NCBI GenBank assembly: GCA_021818865.1
Contig: JAKASX010000013.1
Location: 1-56,684, forward strand
Reading direction: 5' to 3'
DNA length: 56,684 nt
Source: Acidobacteriota bacterium
GTDB lineage: Bacteria; Acidobacteriota; Terriglobia; Acidiferrales; UBA7541
Below the pieces are notes generated by a model. That model saw only the letters and a program-made list of their open reading frames with translations. It had not been told where the DNA came from and did not search any database. A program made the position numbers and the translations under genes. Positions 1-10,357 of this stretch are shown piece by piece (positions within the stretch are counted from its first letter, which is position 1; every line of letters starts with the position of its first letter).

Positions 1-598
1 CAAGCGTGCCATTGGGGTTGATGACATTGGAAAGGACGGAGGTGCTATTTGAGGTGCCGATGTAGCCGCCTGCAACCACCACAAACGCACTGCTGGAAGT
101 CGCCCCGGGAACGGCAACGGCGCCCATCGCGGAGACGGGAGTGGGCAGAGCGGTGGTGGTGGTCCAGGTGACGTTATTCACGTTGAAAGTAACCGTCGGG
201 ACCAGCGTCAGGTTCACCGAATTGCTTGTCCCTCCGGTCGTTTTCACACTCACGGAAACCGTGCCGGGCAGGGTGAAATTTGTCGTTCCGTCACCGGCCG
301 GCACTACGGCCACGATTCCGGTCGGCGACCAGCCGCCGGCGCTCGGCGTGACCGCAGTCGAAATGCTTCCCTGGGTGAAAATCACTTCTCCGGGAGCGCC
401 CTGGAAGCCGGTGCCATTGATCTGAATGGGCAAAGCGACAGGACTTGAGGGACTCGTGGCGTTGTTGATGTTTTGTATCGAGGGAACGGGTGGTGGTGCG
501 GGCGCCCCACCGCCGCCGCCGCAAGCCGCAAGCAGCGCGCAGGCAACGAGAACCGGGAAAACTGAAAAAGCACTTTTGCCTTTTGCCCCGACCTTCAT
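1..598 (-). CDS. Surface lipoprotein, paralogue of the next gene (3' end outside window)
   Basis: Only the N-terminal ~199 residues are in the window; the gene continues past base 1. Translation from the ATG at 598 gives a lipoprotein signal peptide with lipobox LLAAC (Cys26), then a Gly/Pro-rich linker. Next comes an IPT/TIG-like beta-sandwich region (GTGFQGAPGEVIFTQGS) and the start of a kelch-like region (GAVAVPGATSSSAFVVVAGG). The protein aligns almost block by block with the neighbouring gene at 1224-2726, so the two are tandem duplicates. A GAGG ribosome-binding site lies just upstream. Likely anchored in the outer or inner membrane facing outward; ligand unknown. Family assignment comes from visible repeats only. 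Confidence 0.8.
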   Translation of the reverse strand, partial: MKVGAKGKSAFSVFPVLVACALLAACGGGGGAPAPPPVPSIQNINNATSPSSPVALPIQINGTGFQGAPGEVIFTQGSISTAVTPSAGGWSPTGIVAVVPAGDGTTNFTLPGTVSVSVKTTGGTSNSVNLTLVPTVTFNVNNVTWTTTTALPTPVSAMGAVAVPGATSSSAFVVVAGGYIGTSNSTSVLSNVINPNGTL

Positions 599-908
599 TT
601 TGACCTCACTTCACAACAAGCGGCAGCCGCTCCATGGCGGGAGCGGGCGAATCCTTACTTACGTTGATACCACAGTTTCACCCCAGCCGGCGCCGACGGC
701 TGCCGCAAAGTTTCGTCGGGGATTAACTGGAGAGCAACGGCCCAATTGCTGTTTTTGTCACAAGGCTAAGCGGCCGCGTTCGGAGCGAGCGCGTGGCTTG
801 CATTCCTCGGCGCCGGGATTATACGATGCCGGAACTTTGCCGGCCGCGAGGATCGCCGCGACGGGAAACAGGAGCGGCGAGCGAGCTGCGTGAAACGGGA
901 GAAACCAG
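599..908. other. Gene-free stretch
   Basis: This gap separates the partial lipoprotein (minus strand) from the small plus-strand membrane protein gene. It should contain both divergent promoters, but I could not pick a convincing -35/-10 pair on either strand. No RNA gene or repeat was recognised. Confidence 0.4.
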
Positions 909-1106
909 ATGAAAGCGTACCTAGTGACAACGGGAGCCCTTTTCGGGCTTCTTTGCGTAAGCCACATTTACTTTACTGTCCAAGCGCTAAGCATGGCGCA
1001 CGGGAGCCGCGGATTCGCGGGACTCGAGGCGTTCGTCGCGCTGGTGAGCGGGGCGTTGTCCATCTGGGCGTGGCGACTGCTCGCGCGAGGAGCGGCGCGG
1101 GCTTGA
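909..1106 (+). CDS. Small two-helix membrane protein, unknown function
   Basis: A 65-residue ORF with ATG at 909 preceded by GGGAG at a suitable distance. Residues 4-27 form one hydrophobic helix (VTTGALFGLLCVSHIYF) and residues 40-60 a second (LEAFVALVSGALSIWAWRLL), with a short His/Gly-rich connector and a basic C-terminus. This looks like an integral inner-membrane protein with two spans. It stands alone between two minus-strand lipoprotein genes. I do not recognise a named family. The ordered hydrophobicity and ribosome-binding site argue against a chance ORF, but its short length leaves doubt. Confidence 0.55.
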   Translation: MKAYLVTTGALFGLLCVSHIYFTVQALSMAHGSRGFAGLEAFVALVSGALSIWAWRLLARGAARA

Positions 1107-1223
1107 TCGAGGAGCAAAACAAAGAGCGCGAGCTTATCCCGTTTCGCACCTCCCGCGGAGCAGGCGCGAAGCGCGTTCCCGTGGCGACCGGAAGAAACGC
1201 CGCCGCTTCCCGAGCGATGGTGC

Positions 1224-2726
1224 TTATGGTGCGTTGTTCACATAGACGGTGGCGCTGAGCGGGTTCGTGGGAAAGGTGGCGCCAGATGCCACATACTGTT
1301 CCCCGCCAAAAAGCAGAAAACGCGGGGTATTCGACGGAGAGAGAAGCGGGCTGACGATGGCCGCGGCGTTATAAACGTTTGCGCCGGGCTCGTTGATCGA
1401 ATTGGTGATTTGATTCCAAGCAGCAAGCGTGCTGTCGGAATTGACGGTTGAATGCTCGAGCTCGCAGCAGCTCGGCGTTCCGTTGTAGGTGCCCTCGGCA
1501 TCGACGATCTGGCCGAAAGAAAGCCAAGTGACTTGCTTGGAACGGTTCTTCACGGTCGCCGACGTGGCCGTCCAAGCGCCAACAGCCCCGAAAGTCGCGG
1601 GAGCATAGCTGACATTGGTCACACCCCCGATATCGGCCAGGCTGGGATTGGTCTCGTTTTGGCTATCTCCGTTGACGACGTAAAGATTGCCTCCAAACCC
1701 AAAAACGGTCGGGAAAGCCACGGTGACCAGATACGAGTTGGCGGATTTCGTCCAGGACCCGAGAGTGCCATCGGAATTGACGGGAGCGGAATAGACGTCG
1801 GAGGAAGGAATGCCGCTCGTTTGGAGACCGCCAACGACGTAGACGTAACCGTTAAAGAGCGTGACGCCGGGACCAACCAGAGAAACCGGAAGACTATTGG
1901 GCAGTTGCGTCCACGTGCCAACATCGCCTGTCGTGGGGTCAACCGAGGCCATGAAAACCGTGTTTGTTCCACCAGGCAGATCGGTGGAAGTCTGCTGGCC
2001 CGCAATCACGTAGATGAAACGGGAACTGGTGGATACGAGCGAATTGCCGGGATCGGCCTCCACCATCCCCGCGAAGGCGCGCGGCGAGGGAAGAGGATTC
2101 GTTGCAATCGCACTCCAACTGGAGCCAAGCGCGCCACTGGCCGCAATCGTATTGGCAAGTACGGTCGTATTGTCCTTGGTGCCGTCGAAGCCGCCGGCAA
2201 CGACGGCGAAGGCGGTGCCGGAACTGCTTCCGGGCACGGCAACCGCGCCCATGCCTCTCATCGCCGCAGGTAGCGCCGTCGTGGTGGTCCACGTGAGGTT
2301 GTTTACGGCGAACGTGACGGGCTGCACGAGGGAAAGATTGAGGCTGTTGCTCGTTCCTCCGGAAGTCGTCACGCTGACGGCGACGGTGCCGGGAACCGTG
2401 AAATTCGTGGTACCGTTGCCGGAAGGAATGTCAACGACGATGCCGGTGCTGGACCAGCCGGCGGCGTTGGGAGTCACGGTCGCGGTGAGGCTGCCCTGGG
2501 TGAAATTCACTTGTCCGGGCGCGCTTTGAAAGCCGGTGCCACCAATTTCGAGCGGCAAGCTTACCGCGCTCGACGGCAGCGTCGAATCATTGAGATTCTG
2601 GATGACGGGTATTGGCGGCGGAGGCGTGCTGCTGTTGCTCCCTCCACCACATGCGCCGAGAATCAGAAAAGCCGTCAAGACCGGCACGACGGAAAGAATC
2701 TTTCGCCGAATCGCCGACGTTTTCAT
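1224..2726 (-). CDS. IPT/TIG and kelch-like surface lipoprotein
   Basis: A 500-residue secreted protein. The signal peptide ends in lipobox LGAC (Cys26), followed by a Ser/Pro linker. Residues ~40-135 resemble an IPT/TIG or bacterial Ig-like fold (GGTGFQSAPGQVNFTQGS). Residues ~150-500 contain repeated blades of the form 'AVVAGGFDG', 'IYVIAGQQ', 'VYVVGGLQ', 'LYVVNGD' and 'FLLFGGEQ', typical of a kelch-type beta-propeller. A second copy lies directly downstream on the same strand (1-598), the two separated by ~625 bp. Function is unknown; such proteins usually bind ligands or partners at the cell surface. The start at 2726 places the hydrophobic segment correctly. Confidence 0.8.
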   Translation of the reverse strand: MKTSAIRRKILSVVPVLTAFLILGACGGGSNSSTPPPPIPVIQNLNDSTLPSSAVSLPLEIGGTGFQSAPGQVNFTQGSLTATVTPNAAGWSSTGIVVDIPSGNGTTNFTVPGTVAVSVTTSGGTSNSLNLSLVQPVTFAVNNLTWTTTTALPAAMRGMGAVAVPGSSSGTAFAVVAGGFDGTKDNTTVLANTIAASGALGSSWSAIATNPLPSPRAFAGMVEADPGNSLVSTSSRFIYVIAGQQTSTDLPGGTNTVFMASVDPTTGDVGTWTQLPNSLPVSLVGPGVTLFNGYVYVVGGLQTSGIPSSDVYSAPVNSDGTLGSWTKSANSYLVTVAFPTVFGFGGNLYVVNGDSQNETNPSLADIGGVTNVSYAPATFGAVGAWTATSATVKNRSKQVTWLSFGQIVDAEGTYNGTPSCCELEHSTVNSDSTLAAWNQITNSINEPGANVYNAAAIVSPLLSPSNTPRFLLFGGEQYVASGATFPTNPLSATVYVNNAP

Positions 2727-2990
2727 CGCTGCCTCCGGCCGAAGATCGGGTCGAGCCCGAAGCGGCCCGTGAACCTTCTAAATTTACTCAAATATTATTA
2801 GATGCAAAGTAATAAAGAGAAGGAGAGAGGACCCGTTTGGCTGTTGTTCCAAACTGTCAATAGGCCCCCCGGCCAATTTATGCGGCGGGTTGCTCTGCTG
2901 CCAGCAGGGTTCCGCCTCTAGAGATGGGGGCGCCTAAGGCCCGGCCGAAGCAGGGCACGGACGAAACCCGGTCGGCGTGGCTGGGCTTGC
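2727..2990. other. Gene-free stretch before the guaB promoter
   Basis: The AT-rich part at ~2780-2825 lies directly upstream of the minus-strand lipoprotein and probably holds its promoter, although no clear hexamers stand out. The GC-rich part up to 2990 contains several short inverted repeats but no RNA family I can name. Confidence 0.35.
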
Positions 2991-3020
2991 TTGACGCATC
3001 TGCGGGCAGGCTCATAAAAT
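2991..3020 (+). promoter_or_regulatory. Sigma-70-type promoter for the guaB leader
   Basis: A -35 element TTGACG (2991-2996) and a -10 element TAAAAT (3015-3020) are separated by 18 bases. Transcription would start near 3027, about 230 bases before guaB. The match to the consensus is good (5/6 and 5/6). Confidence 0.6.
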
Positions 3021-3065
3021 GATAAATTACCGATATGACTTGTGCGATTTTCGGCTCTTGGAACA

Positions 3066-3101
3066 AGCCCAGCGACCACGGCGCTGGGCTATGGCTTTTT
3101 T
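3066..3101 (+). terminator. Intrinsic terminator-like hairpin in the guaB leader
   Basis: The arms AGCCCAGCG (3066-3074) and CGCTGGGCT (3082-3090) pair perfectly over nine bases around a seven-base loop. Six T residues follow at 3096-3101. It lies ~40 bases after the predicted start site at ~3027 and 160 bases before guaB. It would therefore either end a ~75-base small RNA or act as an attenuator for guaB. Confidence 0.55.
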
Positions 3102-3220
3102 AGGGGCAGAAAAGGGCGCGCAAGAGGGGCTTTTTTTACACAAGGGCTGAACGCCAGCGCCACGCGGGAGTGGCGCGAAAGACCCGAATTGGCCTGGGCG
3201 GGATTCGGGGCGGCGTTTTG

Positions 3221-3240
3221 GCATCCGGGGCGCCGGATGC
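3221..3240 (+). promoter_or_regulatory. Hairpin directly upstream of the guaB ribosome-binding site
   Basis: The arms GCATCCGG (3221-3228) and CCGGATGC (3233-3240) form a perfect 8-bp stem with a four-base loop, ending 8-9 bases before the AAGGAG ribosome-binding site. It could modulate translation or mRNA stability; no function is proven. Confidence 0.4.
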
Positions 3241-3244
3241 CTGA

Positions 3245-4714
<1,470 letters not shown>

Positions 4715-4743
4715 CCGGCGCGAGCGAGGCCGGCCTGCGCGCG

Positions 4744-4763
4744 ATCGCCGCGGGCGCGGCGAT
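4744..4763 (+). terminator. Possible guaB terminator hairpin
   Basis: The arms ATCGCCGC (4744-4751) and GCGGCGAT (4756-4763) pair over eight bases with a GGGC loop, about 30 bases after the guaB stop, followed by a pyrimidine-rich tract rather than a clean T run. A plausible but weak terminator. Confidence 0.35.
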
Positions 4764-4941
4764 GCTCTTCCCTTCCCCGAACGAAAAGCGGAACTGGAAA
4801 TTCGCACGGCGCGACGGCTTGCGTCACCGCGTTTTTTTCAACCCAATCGAAGCGGGGAAACAACCCCAAAACCGGGCGAGGGCATCGGAAGGTAGAGCGT
4901 CCTAGAGGGCCTGACAACTTAGGATACCTGGGAGGTTCTCT

Positions 4942-6384
4942 ATGGGCGGACGCACCTGGCTTACGCTCGCTCTTGGCATGACGTTGGCGTTTTTTCTGGC
5001 AGGCTGCAACAGCAATTCCACTTCCCCCAGCACAAGTGGAGCGGGCATGGCTCCGGTCAGCATGACCATCCACGACACACCGCCAACCGGCGTTTCCATT
5101 CTGAGCTTCGAAATTCACATCACTGGCGCCTCGCTCCAGCCATCGGATTCGACGCAGGCGGCCGTATCGCTGATGTCCGCTCCAGACGAAATCGAATTGG
5201 AGCACTTGCAAACCAGTTCGGCGCTGCTCGGCTCGACGGACGTTCCAGCGGGCACCTACAACTCGCTCACCGTCACGTTTGCCAATCCGCAAATGACGAT
5301 CCTGAACGACACTGGCGCGACGCTGACCGTCGGCGGAACGAGTTGCGCGAATGGGCAAGTGTGCGACGTGCAGCCGGCCCTCAACCAGGTGAGCGTGACG
5401 GTGAATGCGAGCCCGCTGTTTCCGCTGACGCTTTCGGCAACGAGCGGCGTCACACTCCAGCTCGATTTCAACATCAATTCCTCGGTGCAGAGCGACCTTT
5501 CGGTGACGCCGACGGTGACGGTCAGTTCGGCCAATTCGAACATGCAGGGCGGAAACGACAACCAGGAAGACATGGAGCTCATTGGCGTGGTCGGCACGGT
5601 GGACACCACGAAGGAGAGCTTCACGCTGCTAACGGGCCTGAACGGGCAAACCGACACGATTCTGACGACGAGCAACACCGAATTCGGCTTCGAGGACGCC
5701 GGCTGCTCGGCGAATAACTTCGGCTGCCTCGCCTCGGGCCAGGTGGTGAAAGTGGAAGCCCAGATGGCGAACGGCCAACTCACGGCCACGGAAGTGGACG
5801 CATTGGCGCTGCCGAACACAGCCGCAGTGATGGGCACGGTGGTGTCGGTGAACGCCACCGGGAACGAGTTCGGGATGGTCCTGAACGACATCCAGGACAG
5901 TCAGGATTCGGCGACGCTGGGTCTGGGATTGCCGGTGACGGTGACGGTGGGTTCGGGCGCGACGTTCAACGTTGGCGTAGCCGGAATCAACCTATCGGGT
6001 GGCCTCACGTTCAGCGGCATGGCCAATCTGATGGTTGGGCAGGAAGTTTCGGTGGACGTTTCCGGCCTTTCGACCTCGGGCAGCACCGTTACGCTGAGCA
6101 CCAATCAGGTGACGCTCGAAGCCTCGGGGCTTTCCGGCATGATCGAGTCGGTGGACACCAGCAACGGCACGCTGGTGCTAACGAACCTCTCGCCGCTTTT
6201 TACTGCAAACGGGATCACGCAGATCCTGGTTCAGACGGGCAGCAACACGCAGTTCGAGAACGTGAGCGGACTCGGGTCGCTCTCCGCGGCTCAGAACGTT
6301 TCGGTGAGCGGGGTGCTGCTCGAAAACGGCACAAGCGGAGCGGAACTGCTGGCGACAGCGGTGCGGCTGCGCTTAAACGACTAG
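4942..6384 (+). CDS. DUF4382/DUF5666-like lipoprotein
   Basis: A 480-residue exported lipoprotein: a hydrophobic signal peptide with lipobox LAGC (Cys22), then a Ser/Thr linker. Residues ~40-190 match the DUF4382 style (MTIHDTPPTGVSILSFEIHITGASL and DVPAGTYNSLTVTF). Residues ~215-480 hold several DUF5666-like small beta units ('GVVGTVDTTKESFTLL', 'GTVVSVNATGNEFGM', 'GMIESVDTSNGTLVL'). Asp and Thr/Ser are abundant, as in extracellular beta proteins. The start has GGGAGG upstream. Such proteins are common in Acidobacteria and their role is unknown. It is convergent with the ribosomal superoperon. Confidence 0.8.
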   Translation: MGGRTWLTLALGMTLAFFLAGCNSNSTSPSTSGAGMAPVSMTIHDTPPTGVSILSFEIHITGASLQPSDSTQAAVSLMSAPDEIELEHLQTSSALLGSTDVPAGTYNSLTVTFANPQMTILNDTGATLTVGGTSCANGQVCDVQPALNQVSVTVNASPLFPLTLSATSGVTLQLDFNINSSVQSDLSVTPTVTVSSANSNMQGGNDNQEDMELIGVVGTVDTTKESFTLLTGLNGQTDTILTTSNTEFGFEDAGCSANNFGCLASGQVVKVEAQMANGQLTATEVDALALPNTAAVMGTVVSVNATGNEFGMVLNDIQDSQDSATLGLGLPVTVTVGSGATFNVGVAGINLSGGLTFSGMANLMVGQEVSVDVSGLSTSGSTVTLSTNQVTLEASGLSGMIESVDTSNGTLVLTNLSPLFTANGITQILVQTGSNTQFENVSGLGSLSAAQNVSVSGVLLENGTSGAELLATAVRLRLND

Positions 6385-6447
6385 GTGAATCCGGGCCGTC
6401 GCGCCATACGCCGCGCCAACGCCGGCGCGACACTGGCTCCGTCGAAT

Positions 6448-6474
6448 GGCCGGTCCCACGAAATGGGACCGGCC
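6448..6474. terminator. Perfect hairpin between convergent genes, likely bidirectional terminator
   Basis: The arms GGCCGGTCCCA (6448-6458) and TGGGACCGGCC (6464-6474) pair over 11 bases around a five-base loop. It lies in the 254-base gap between the plus-strand lipoprotein (ends 6384) and the end of the ribosomal superoperon (L17 stop at 6639). No T tract follows on either side, so termination may need Rho or the stem alone. Confidence 0.45.
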
Positions 6475-6638
6475 AAGCCGGAACGCACCGGAACACGGGG
6501 ACGGCGCGATTCGCGGGGGAAGATTGAGAGACGGTCGAACTGCGAGCCGCGTTTTCGGGAAGCGGCCCTGCAAAGACCCTCGACCATCAAGTGGAGAGTA
6601 AAACGCGGCCACCGGCGCGGCGGCGGGTGAACCTGGAA

Positions 6639-7082
6639 CTATTCTTTTTCTTCGGCTTCCGGTTCGGCTTCTTCGGGCTTGCCCTTCTTACCCTTCTTTT
6701 CGGGCTCCCTTTCCTTGAGCTTCAGCTCGGAGCCGACCAGTTCCAAAATCACCGCTTCGGCGTTGTCGCCGCGGCGCCACCCGGCGCGAACGATACGCGT
6801 ATAGCCGCCGGGCCGCTCGGCGAAGCGCGGCGCGATTTCAGCGAAGAGCTTTTTCACCGCGGCCGGGCTCATCAGGAACGCGGCGGCCTGGCGGCGCGTA
6901 TGGAGGCTATCGCGCTTGCCAAGGGTGATGACGCGCTCAACGAGCGGGCGCGCGGCGCGGGCGCGGGCGAGCGTGGTGTGAATGCGCTCGCGCTCGATCA
7001 CGTTGGTGACGAGATTGCGCAGCGTGGCGCGGCGGTGCGCCGGGTTCCGTCCGAGTTTCGATCCGCCCTTCCGGTGTCGCAT
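6639..7082 (-). CDS. rplQ: 50S ribosomal protein L17
   Basis: Large-subunit protein near the peptide exit tunnel. The N-terminus [23 protein letters not shown] is diagnostic, as is [22 protein letters not shown]. It has 147 residues against the usual ~120. The extra length is a charged Glu/Lys/Pro tail (from about residue 118) with low complexity. It is the last gene of the superoperon, 124 bases after rpoA, the standard alpha-operon order. Confidence 0.96.
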   Translation of the reverse strand: MRHRKGGSKLGRNPAHRRATLRNLVTNVIERERIHTTLARARAARPLVERVITLGKRDSLHTRRQAAAFLMSPAAVKKLFAEIAPRFAERPGGYTRIVRAGWRRGDNAEAVILELVGSELKLKEREPEKKGKKGKPEEAEPEAEEKE

Positions 7083-7206
7083 GGTTCGCGGTCCTTTGGC
7101 TCAAAGTGCCGAAATTTGTCCGGGGCGCGGCGAGCGCGCCCGCGGGATCTTGCGTGGCTGCCTAGCGCGGCTGCTCTTTGCGGCGGGCCGCACCGGGCCG
7201 GGTGCG

Positions 7207-8235
7207 TCAGGGCGCCGGCGTTTCTTCCGGCGCGGGCACGGCCGTCTGGCTGGGGAGCGGGGGCCAGATGATGCGGCCCTGCTCGTCGAATTTCATGCCG
7301 AGTCCGAGGCCCATTTTATTGAGGATTTCCTTGATCTCGGTGAGAGATTTCCTGCCGAAATTCTTGGTTTTCAGCATTTCGGCTTCGGTCTTCTGCACGA
7401 GTTCGCGAATGGACTGGATATTCGCGTTCTTCAGGCAGTTGTAGGAGCGGACGGAAAGCTCGAGTTCCTCGACCGAACGATCCAGATATTCGATTCGGGG
7501 ATCGTAGAAGGATTCGCCGGCTTCCTCGGGCATTTCCGGCTGCTCCTCGAAATTGATGAACATGTTCATGTGGTGCTTGACGAGCTTCGCGGCGAGGCCG
7601 ATCGAATCCTGCGGCGTGATCGCGCCGTTCGTCCAGACCTCGAGCGTGAGTCTTTCGTAGTCGGTCATCTGGCCGAGGCGCGCCTGCTCAACCATGTAAT
7701 TGACCTTGCGCACCGGCGAATGGACCGAATCGATCGGGATGTAGCCGATCGGGAGATCCTCGTCGAAGTTGCGGTCAGCGGAAACGTAGCCGCGGCCGTT
7801 GCGCACGCGCATTTCGATGACGAGGCGTCCGCCCTCGCCGACGGTGGCGATGTAGATGTTCTTGTCGAGGACGGCGATATCGGCGTCCTCCTCGATCATC
7901 GCGGACGTGACGACGCCGGGCGCTTCGGCGCGCAGGACCATCGTCTTGGGCAGGTCGCCGTGGAGCTTGAGCGGGACCTGCTTCAGGTTGAGGATGATGT
8001 CGGTCGCGTCCTCGACGACGCCGGGAATCGGCGAGAATTCGTGCAGAACGCCCTCGATGCGGACGGCGGTGATCGCCGCGCCCTCGATGGAGCTGAGGAG
8101 CACGCGGCGCAGGCCGTTGCCGACGGTGGTTCCCCAGCCGCGTTCAAACGGCTGAGCGGTGAATCTTCCGTACCGGTCGGTGAGCGTTTCCAGCTCGGCC
8201 ACCAGTCGCTTCGGTCGTTGAAATCCCTTCCACAT
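7207..8235 (-). CDS. rpoA: DNA-directed RNA polymerase subunit alpha
   Basis: Assembles core RNA polymerase and contacts upstream DNA and activators. The 342-residue protein has the N-terminal dimerisation domain (residues ~1-235, with [21 protein letters not shown]). It also has the C-terminal domain (~265-325, with [19 protein letters not shown] and [16 protein letters not shown]), then a Pro/Ala-rich tail. The start has GGAGGGA nine bases upstream. A GC-rich hairpin (8253-8268) abuts that ribosome-binding site. The gap to S4 is 158 bases, unusually wide for this operon. Confidence 0.98.
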   Translation of the reverse strand: MWKGFQRPKRLVAELETLTDRYGRFTAQPFERGWGTTVGNGLRRVLLSSIEGAAITAVRIEGVLHEFSPIPGVVEDATDIILNLKQVPLKLHGDLPKTMVLRAEAPGVVTSAMIEEDADIAVLDKNIYIATVGEGGRLVIEMRVRNGRGYVSADRNFDEDLPIGYIPIDSVHSPVRKVNYMVEQARLGQMTDYERLTLEVWTNGAITPQDSIGLAAKLVKHHMNMFINFEEQPEMPEEAGESFYDPRIEYLDRSVEELELSVRSYNCLKNANIQSIRELVQKTEAEMLKTKNFGRKSLTEIKEILNKMGLGLGMKFDEQGRIIWPPLPSQTAVPAPEETPAP

Positions 8236-8252
8236 GATTGCTATTCCCTCCT

Positions 8253-8268
8253 CCCGCCGAGCGGCGGG
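8253..8268 (-). promoter_or_regulatory. rpoA: Hairpin adjoining the rpoA ribosome-binding site
   Basis: CCCGCC (8253-8258) and GGCGGG (8263-8268) form a 6-bp GC stem with a four-base loop. On the transcribed strand the 3' arm runs directly into GGAGGGA, the rpoA ribosome-binding site. It may tune rpoA translation or isolate it from the S4 cistron. Confidence 0.35.
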
Positions 8269-8393
8269 AAAGCCTGCCTACGGACCGCGATAAAAGAGCC
8301 AGCCCCGGGAGCGAAGGCGGAAAACGAACGATTCGCCTCGCTCGCCATGACGCGGCCAAACGCTGCGGCGAGAGCACGCATGCGTTCGGCGAA

Positions 8394-9026
8394 CTACTTC
8401 GAATACAACTCGACGATCAGCTGCTCGGTGACCGACGGCGTTTGCACATCCTCGCGCTTGGGCAACGCCACCACTTTCGCCCGATGGTTTTCCCGGTCGA
8501 TTTCGAGCCAGGGCGCGATGGCCTGGCTTTGGGAGACGTCGCGGGCCTGGAGGACCATGGCGTTTTCTCTCATTTTGTCGCGCAGCGCGACGAGGTCGCC
8601 GACGGAAACCAGGAACGACGGAACGTTGACGTTGCGGCCGTTGACCTGGACGTGGCCGTGGGAGACGAGCTGGCGCGCCTGCGGGCGGGAACTTGCCAGG
8701 CCCATCCGGTGCACGACGTTATCGAGCCGGCGTTCGAGCATGATGATGAGGTTTTCGCCGGTCGGTCCCTTGGCGCGCTCCGCTTTCTCGAAATAATTGC
8801 GGAACTGGCGTTCGAGCAGGCCGTAGGTGCGCTTCACCTTCTGTTTTTCGCGCAACTGCTGGCCGTAGCCGGTCAGCTTGACGCGGCGCGACTGCCCGTG
8901 CTGCCCGGGGGGGAAATTGCGGCGCTCGATGGCGCACTTCTCCGTAAAACAGCGCATGCCCTTCAGGTAGAGCTTGGTGCCCTCCCGGCGGCAGAGGCGG
9001 CAGACTCCTTCACGTTGCCTGGCCAA
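8394..9026 (-). CDS. rpsD: 30S ribosomal protein S4 (zinc-binding form)
   Basis: Primary 16S rRNA binder that starts 5'-domain assembly. In 210 residues it shows the zinc-type N-terminus with Cys at positions 9, 12, 26 and 31 (CRLCRREG...CFTEKC). The body motif FPPGQHGQ and the S4 RNA-binding domain ([25 protein letters not shown]...GHVQVNG) follow. It sits between S11 and RpoA as in the canonical alpha operon. In other bacteria S4 represses this operon; no leader structure was identified here. Confidence 0.97.
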   Translation of the reverse strand: MARQREGVCRLCRREGTKLYLKGMRCFTEKCAIERRNFPPGQHGQSRRVKLTGYGQQLREKQKVKRTYGLLERQFRNYFEKAERAKGPTGENLIIMLERRLDNVVHRMGLASSRPQARQLVSHGHVQVNGRNVNVPSFLVSVGDLVALRDKMRENAMVLQARDVSQSQAIAPWLEIDRENHRAKVVALPKREDVQTPSVTEQLIVELYSK

Positions 9027-9056
9027 CTTCGTTTCCTCCTCGAAACTCCCGATCGG

Positions 9057-9512
9057 CTACACGCGGCGCCGCTTGGGCGGCCGGCAGCCGTTGTGCGGAA
9101 TCGGCGTAACGTCCTTGATCGAATGGATGCGCAGCCCACCGGCGGAAAGCGCGCGGACGGCGGGCTCGCGGCCGGAGCCGGGGCCCTTCACGCGAACGTC
9201 CACCGAGGTCATGCCGTACTGCTCGCGCGCGATCGAAGCGGCGGAAACCGACGCCTGCTGCGCCGCGTAGGGCGTGCCCTTGCGCGAGCCCTTGAACCCG
9301 ATCGAGCCGGCCGAAGCCCAGCAAACGGCGCGGCCGTTGGGATCGGTGATGGTGACGATGGTGTTGTTGAAGGTCGCCTGAATGTAGACGATCCCATGCG
9401 GCACCACGCGCTTTTCGCGCTTGCGCCGGAATTCCTTTTTCCGCCGGGCGGCTTTCGCCGGCGCCGCGGGCGCCGGACCGCCAGGAGCGGGAGTTTGCGG
9501 TTCCTTGGCCAA
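9057..9512 (-). CDS. rpsK: 30S ribosomal protein S11
   Basis: Platform protein of the small subunit contacting helix 45 and the mRNA exit region. The core is clear: [35 protein letters not shown], and the C-terminal [26 protein letters not shown]. The protein has 151 residues against ~130. The extra part is an N-terminal Ala/Pro/Lys-rich extension of ~30 residues. It lies 15 bases after S13. Confidence 0.97.
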   Translation of the reverse strand: MAKEPQTPAPGGPAPAAPAKAARRKKEFRRKREKRVVPHGIVYIQATFNNTIVTITDPNGRAVCWASAGSIGFKGSRKGTPYAAQQASVSAASIAREQYGMTSVDVRVKGPGSGREPAVRALSAGGLRIHSIKDVTPIPHNGCRPPKRRRV

Positions 9513-9527
9513 GTCGTCTCCTCCGTC

Positions 9528-9914
9528 CTATTTCTTCAAAACGGCCTTTTTCTTCACGGCGACCGCGCCGCGCCGCGGCCCCTTGCGGGTGCGCGCGTTG
9601 GTATGGGTGCGCTGGCCGCGAACCGGCAGGCTGCGCCGATGGCGATAGCCGCGATAGCTGCCGATTTCGATCAGCCGGCGGATATTCATCTGGATCTCCT
9701 TACGGAGATCGCCCTCGACCTGGCCTTCGGATTCGATCACCTGGCGGAGCCGGGTGACTTCGTCCTCGGTCAGGTCCTTGATTTTCTTCGCCCACTCCAC
9801 GCCGGCCCGGTCGGCCACGGCGCGGGCGCGGACCTGGCCGATGCCGTAAATGGCGGTCAGGCCGACCCACAGGCGTTTATTCGGCGGAAGATCGATGCCG
9901 GCAATGCGAGCCAC
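9528..9914 (-). CDS. rpsM: 30S ribosomal protein S13
   Basis: Head protein that contacts tRNA and bridges to the large subunit. The N-terminus [24 protein letters not shown] and the helix-hairpin [30 protein letters not shown] are diagnostic. It has 128 residues, close to the usual 118-126, with a basic C-terminal tail reaching toward the P site. It begins nine bases after the L36 stop. Confidence 0.97.
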   Translation of the reverse strand: MARIAGIDLPPNKRLWVGLTAIYGIGQVRARAVADRAGVEWAKKIKDLTEDEVTRLRQVIESEGQVEGDLRKEIQMNIRRLIEIGSYRGYRHRRSLPVRGQRTHTNARTRKGPRRGAVAVKKKAVLKK

Positions 9915-9923
9915 GTCGCCCCC

Positions 9924-10037
9924 TTATCCCTGGCGCTGCTTGTGCTTGGGGTTGGAACAGATCACCCGCACCACGCCGCGCCGATGAATGACTTTGCACT
10001 TATCGCAAATCTTTTTAACCGAGGCCCGTACTTTCAT
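9924..10037 (-). CDS. rpmJ: 50S ribosomal protein L36 (zinc-binding form)
   Basis: A 37-residue gene. The translation starts [21 protein letters not shown] and continues [16 protein letters not shown]. The Cys11/Cys14/Cys27/His32 set is the classical zinc site of the C+ form. It sits between IF-1 and S13, its usual place in the alpha operon. The start codon at 10037 lies 31 bases after the infA stop. Confidence 0.97.
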   Translation of the reverse strand: MKVRASVKKICDKCKVIHRRGVVRVICSNPKHKQRQG

Positions 10038-10068
10038 TCCGTTTCTCCATCCGACCGCAGGCTGCCGG

Positions 10069-10341
10069 TTACTTGTACCGGTAGACGATGCGGCCGCGGG
10101 TCAAATCGTAAGGCGACAGTTCGACGGCGACGCGATCGCCGGCGAGGATGCGGATGAAATTCTTGCGCATCTTGCCGGAGATATGGGCGAGCACCTGATG
10201 CTTGTTATCGAGTTCAACCCGAAACATCGCGTTCGGGAGGGGCTCGATGACGGTGCCCATCACCTCAATCGCGTCTTCCTTGGCGCTTTCGGCCTGCTCG
10301 CGCCTCCGGTCCTGATTATTGCGCCCCGATGCTTTTTTCAC
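10069..10341 (-). CDS. infA: Translation initiation factor IF-1, N-terminally extended
   Basis: Binds the 30S A site during initiation. The OB-fold core from [24 protein letters not shown] to [17 protein letters not shown] matches IF-1 closely. Typical IF-1 has ~72 residues, while this frame gives 90. The first ~18 residues (rich in Lys, Arg, Asn, Gln) precede the usual 'AKEDAIEV' start, and no ATG or GTG lies near the classical start, so the GTG at 10341 is chosen. The gene lies 16 bases after map. Confidence 0.93.
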   Translation of the reverse strand: MKKASGRNNQDRRREQAESAKEDAIEVMGTVIEPLPNAMFRVELDNKHQVLAHISGKMRKNFIRILAGDRVAVELSPYDLTRGRIVYRYK

Positions 10342-10357
10342 GTTTCTTTCGATACCC

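Noticed and set aside
3027-3101. Known riboswitch (purine or ppGpp/PRPP type) before guaB
   Set aside because: The conserved loop or bulge sequences of these aptamers were not found by eye; only the terminator hairpin is supported.
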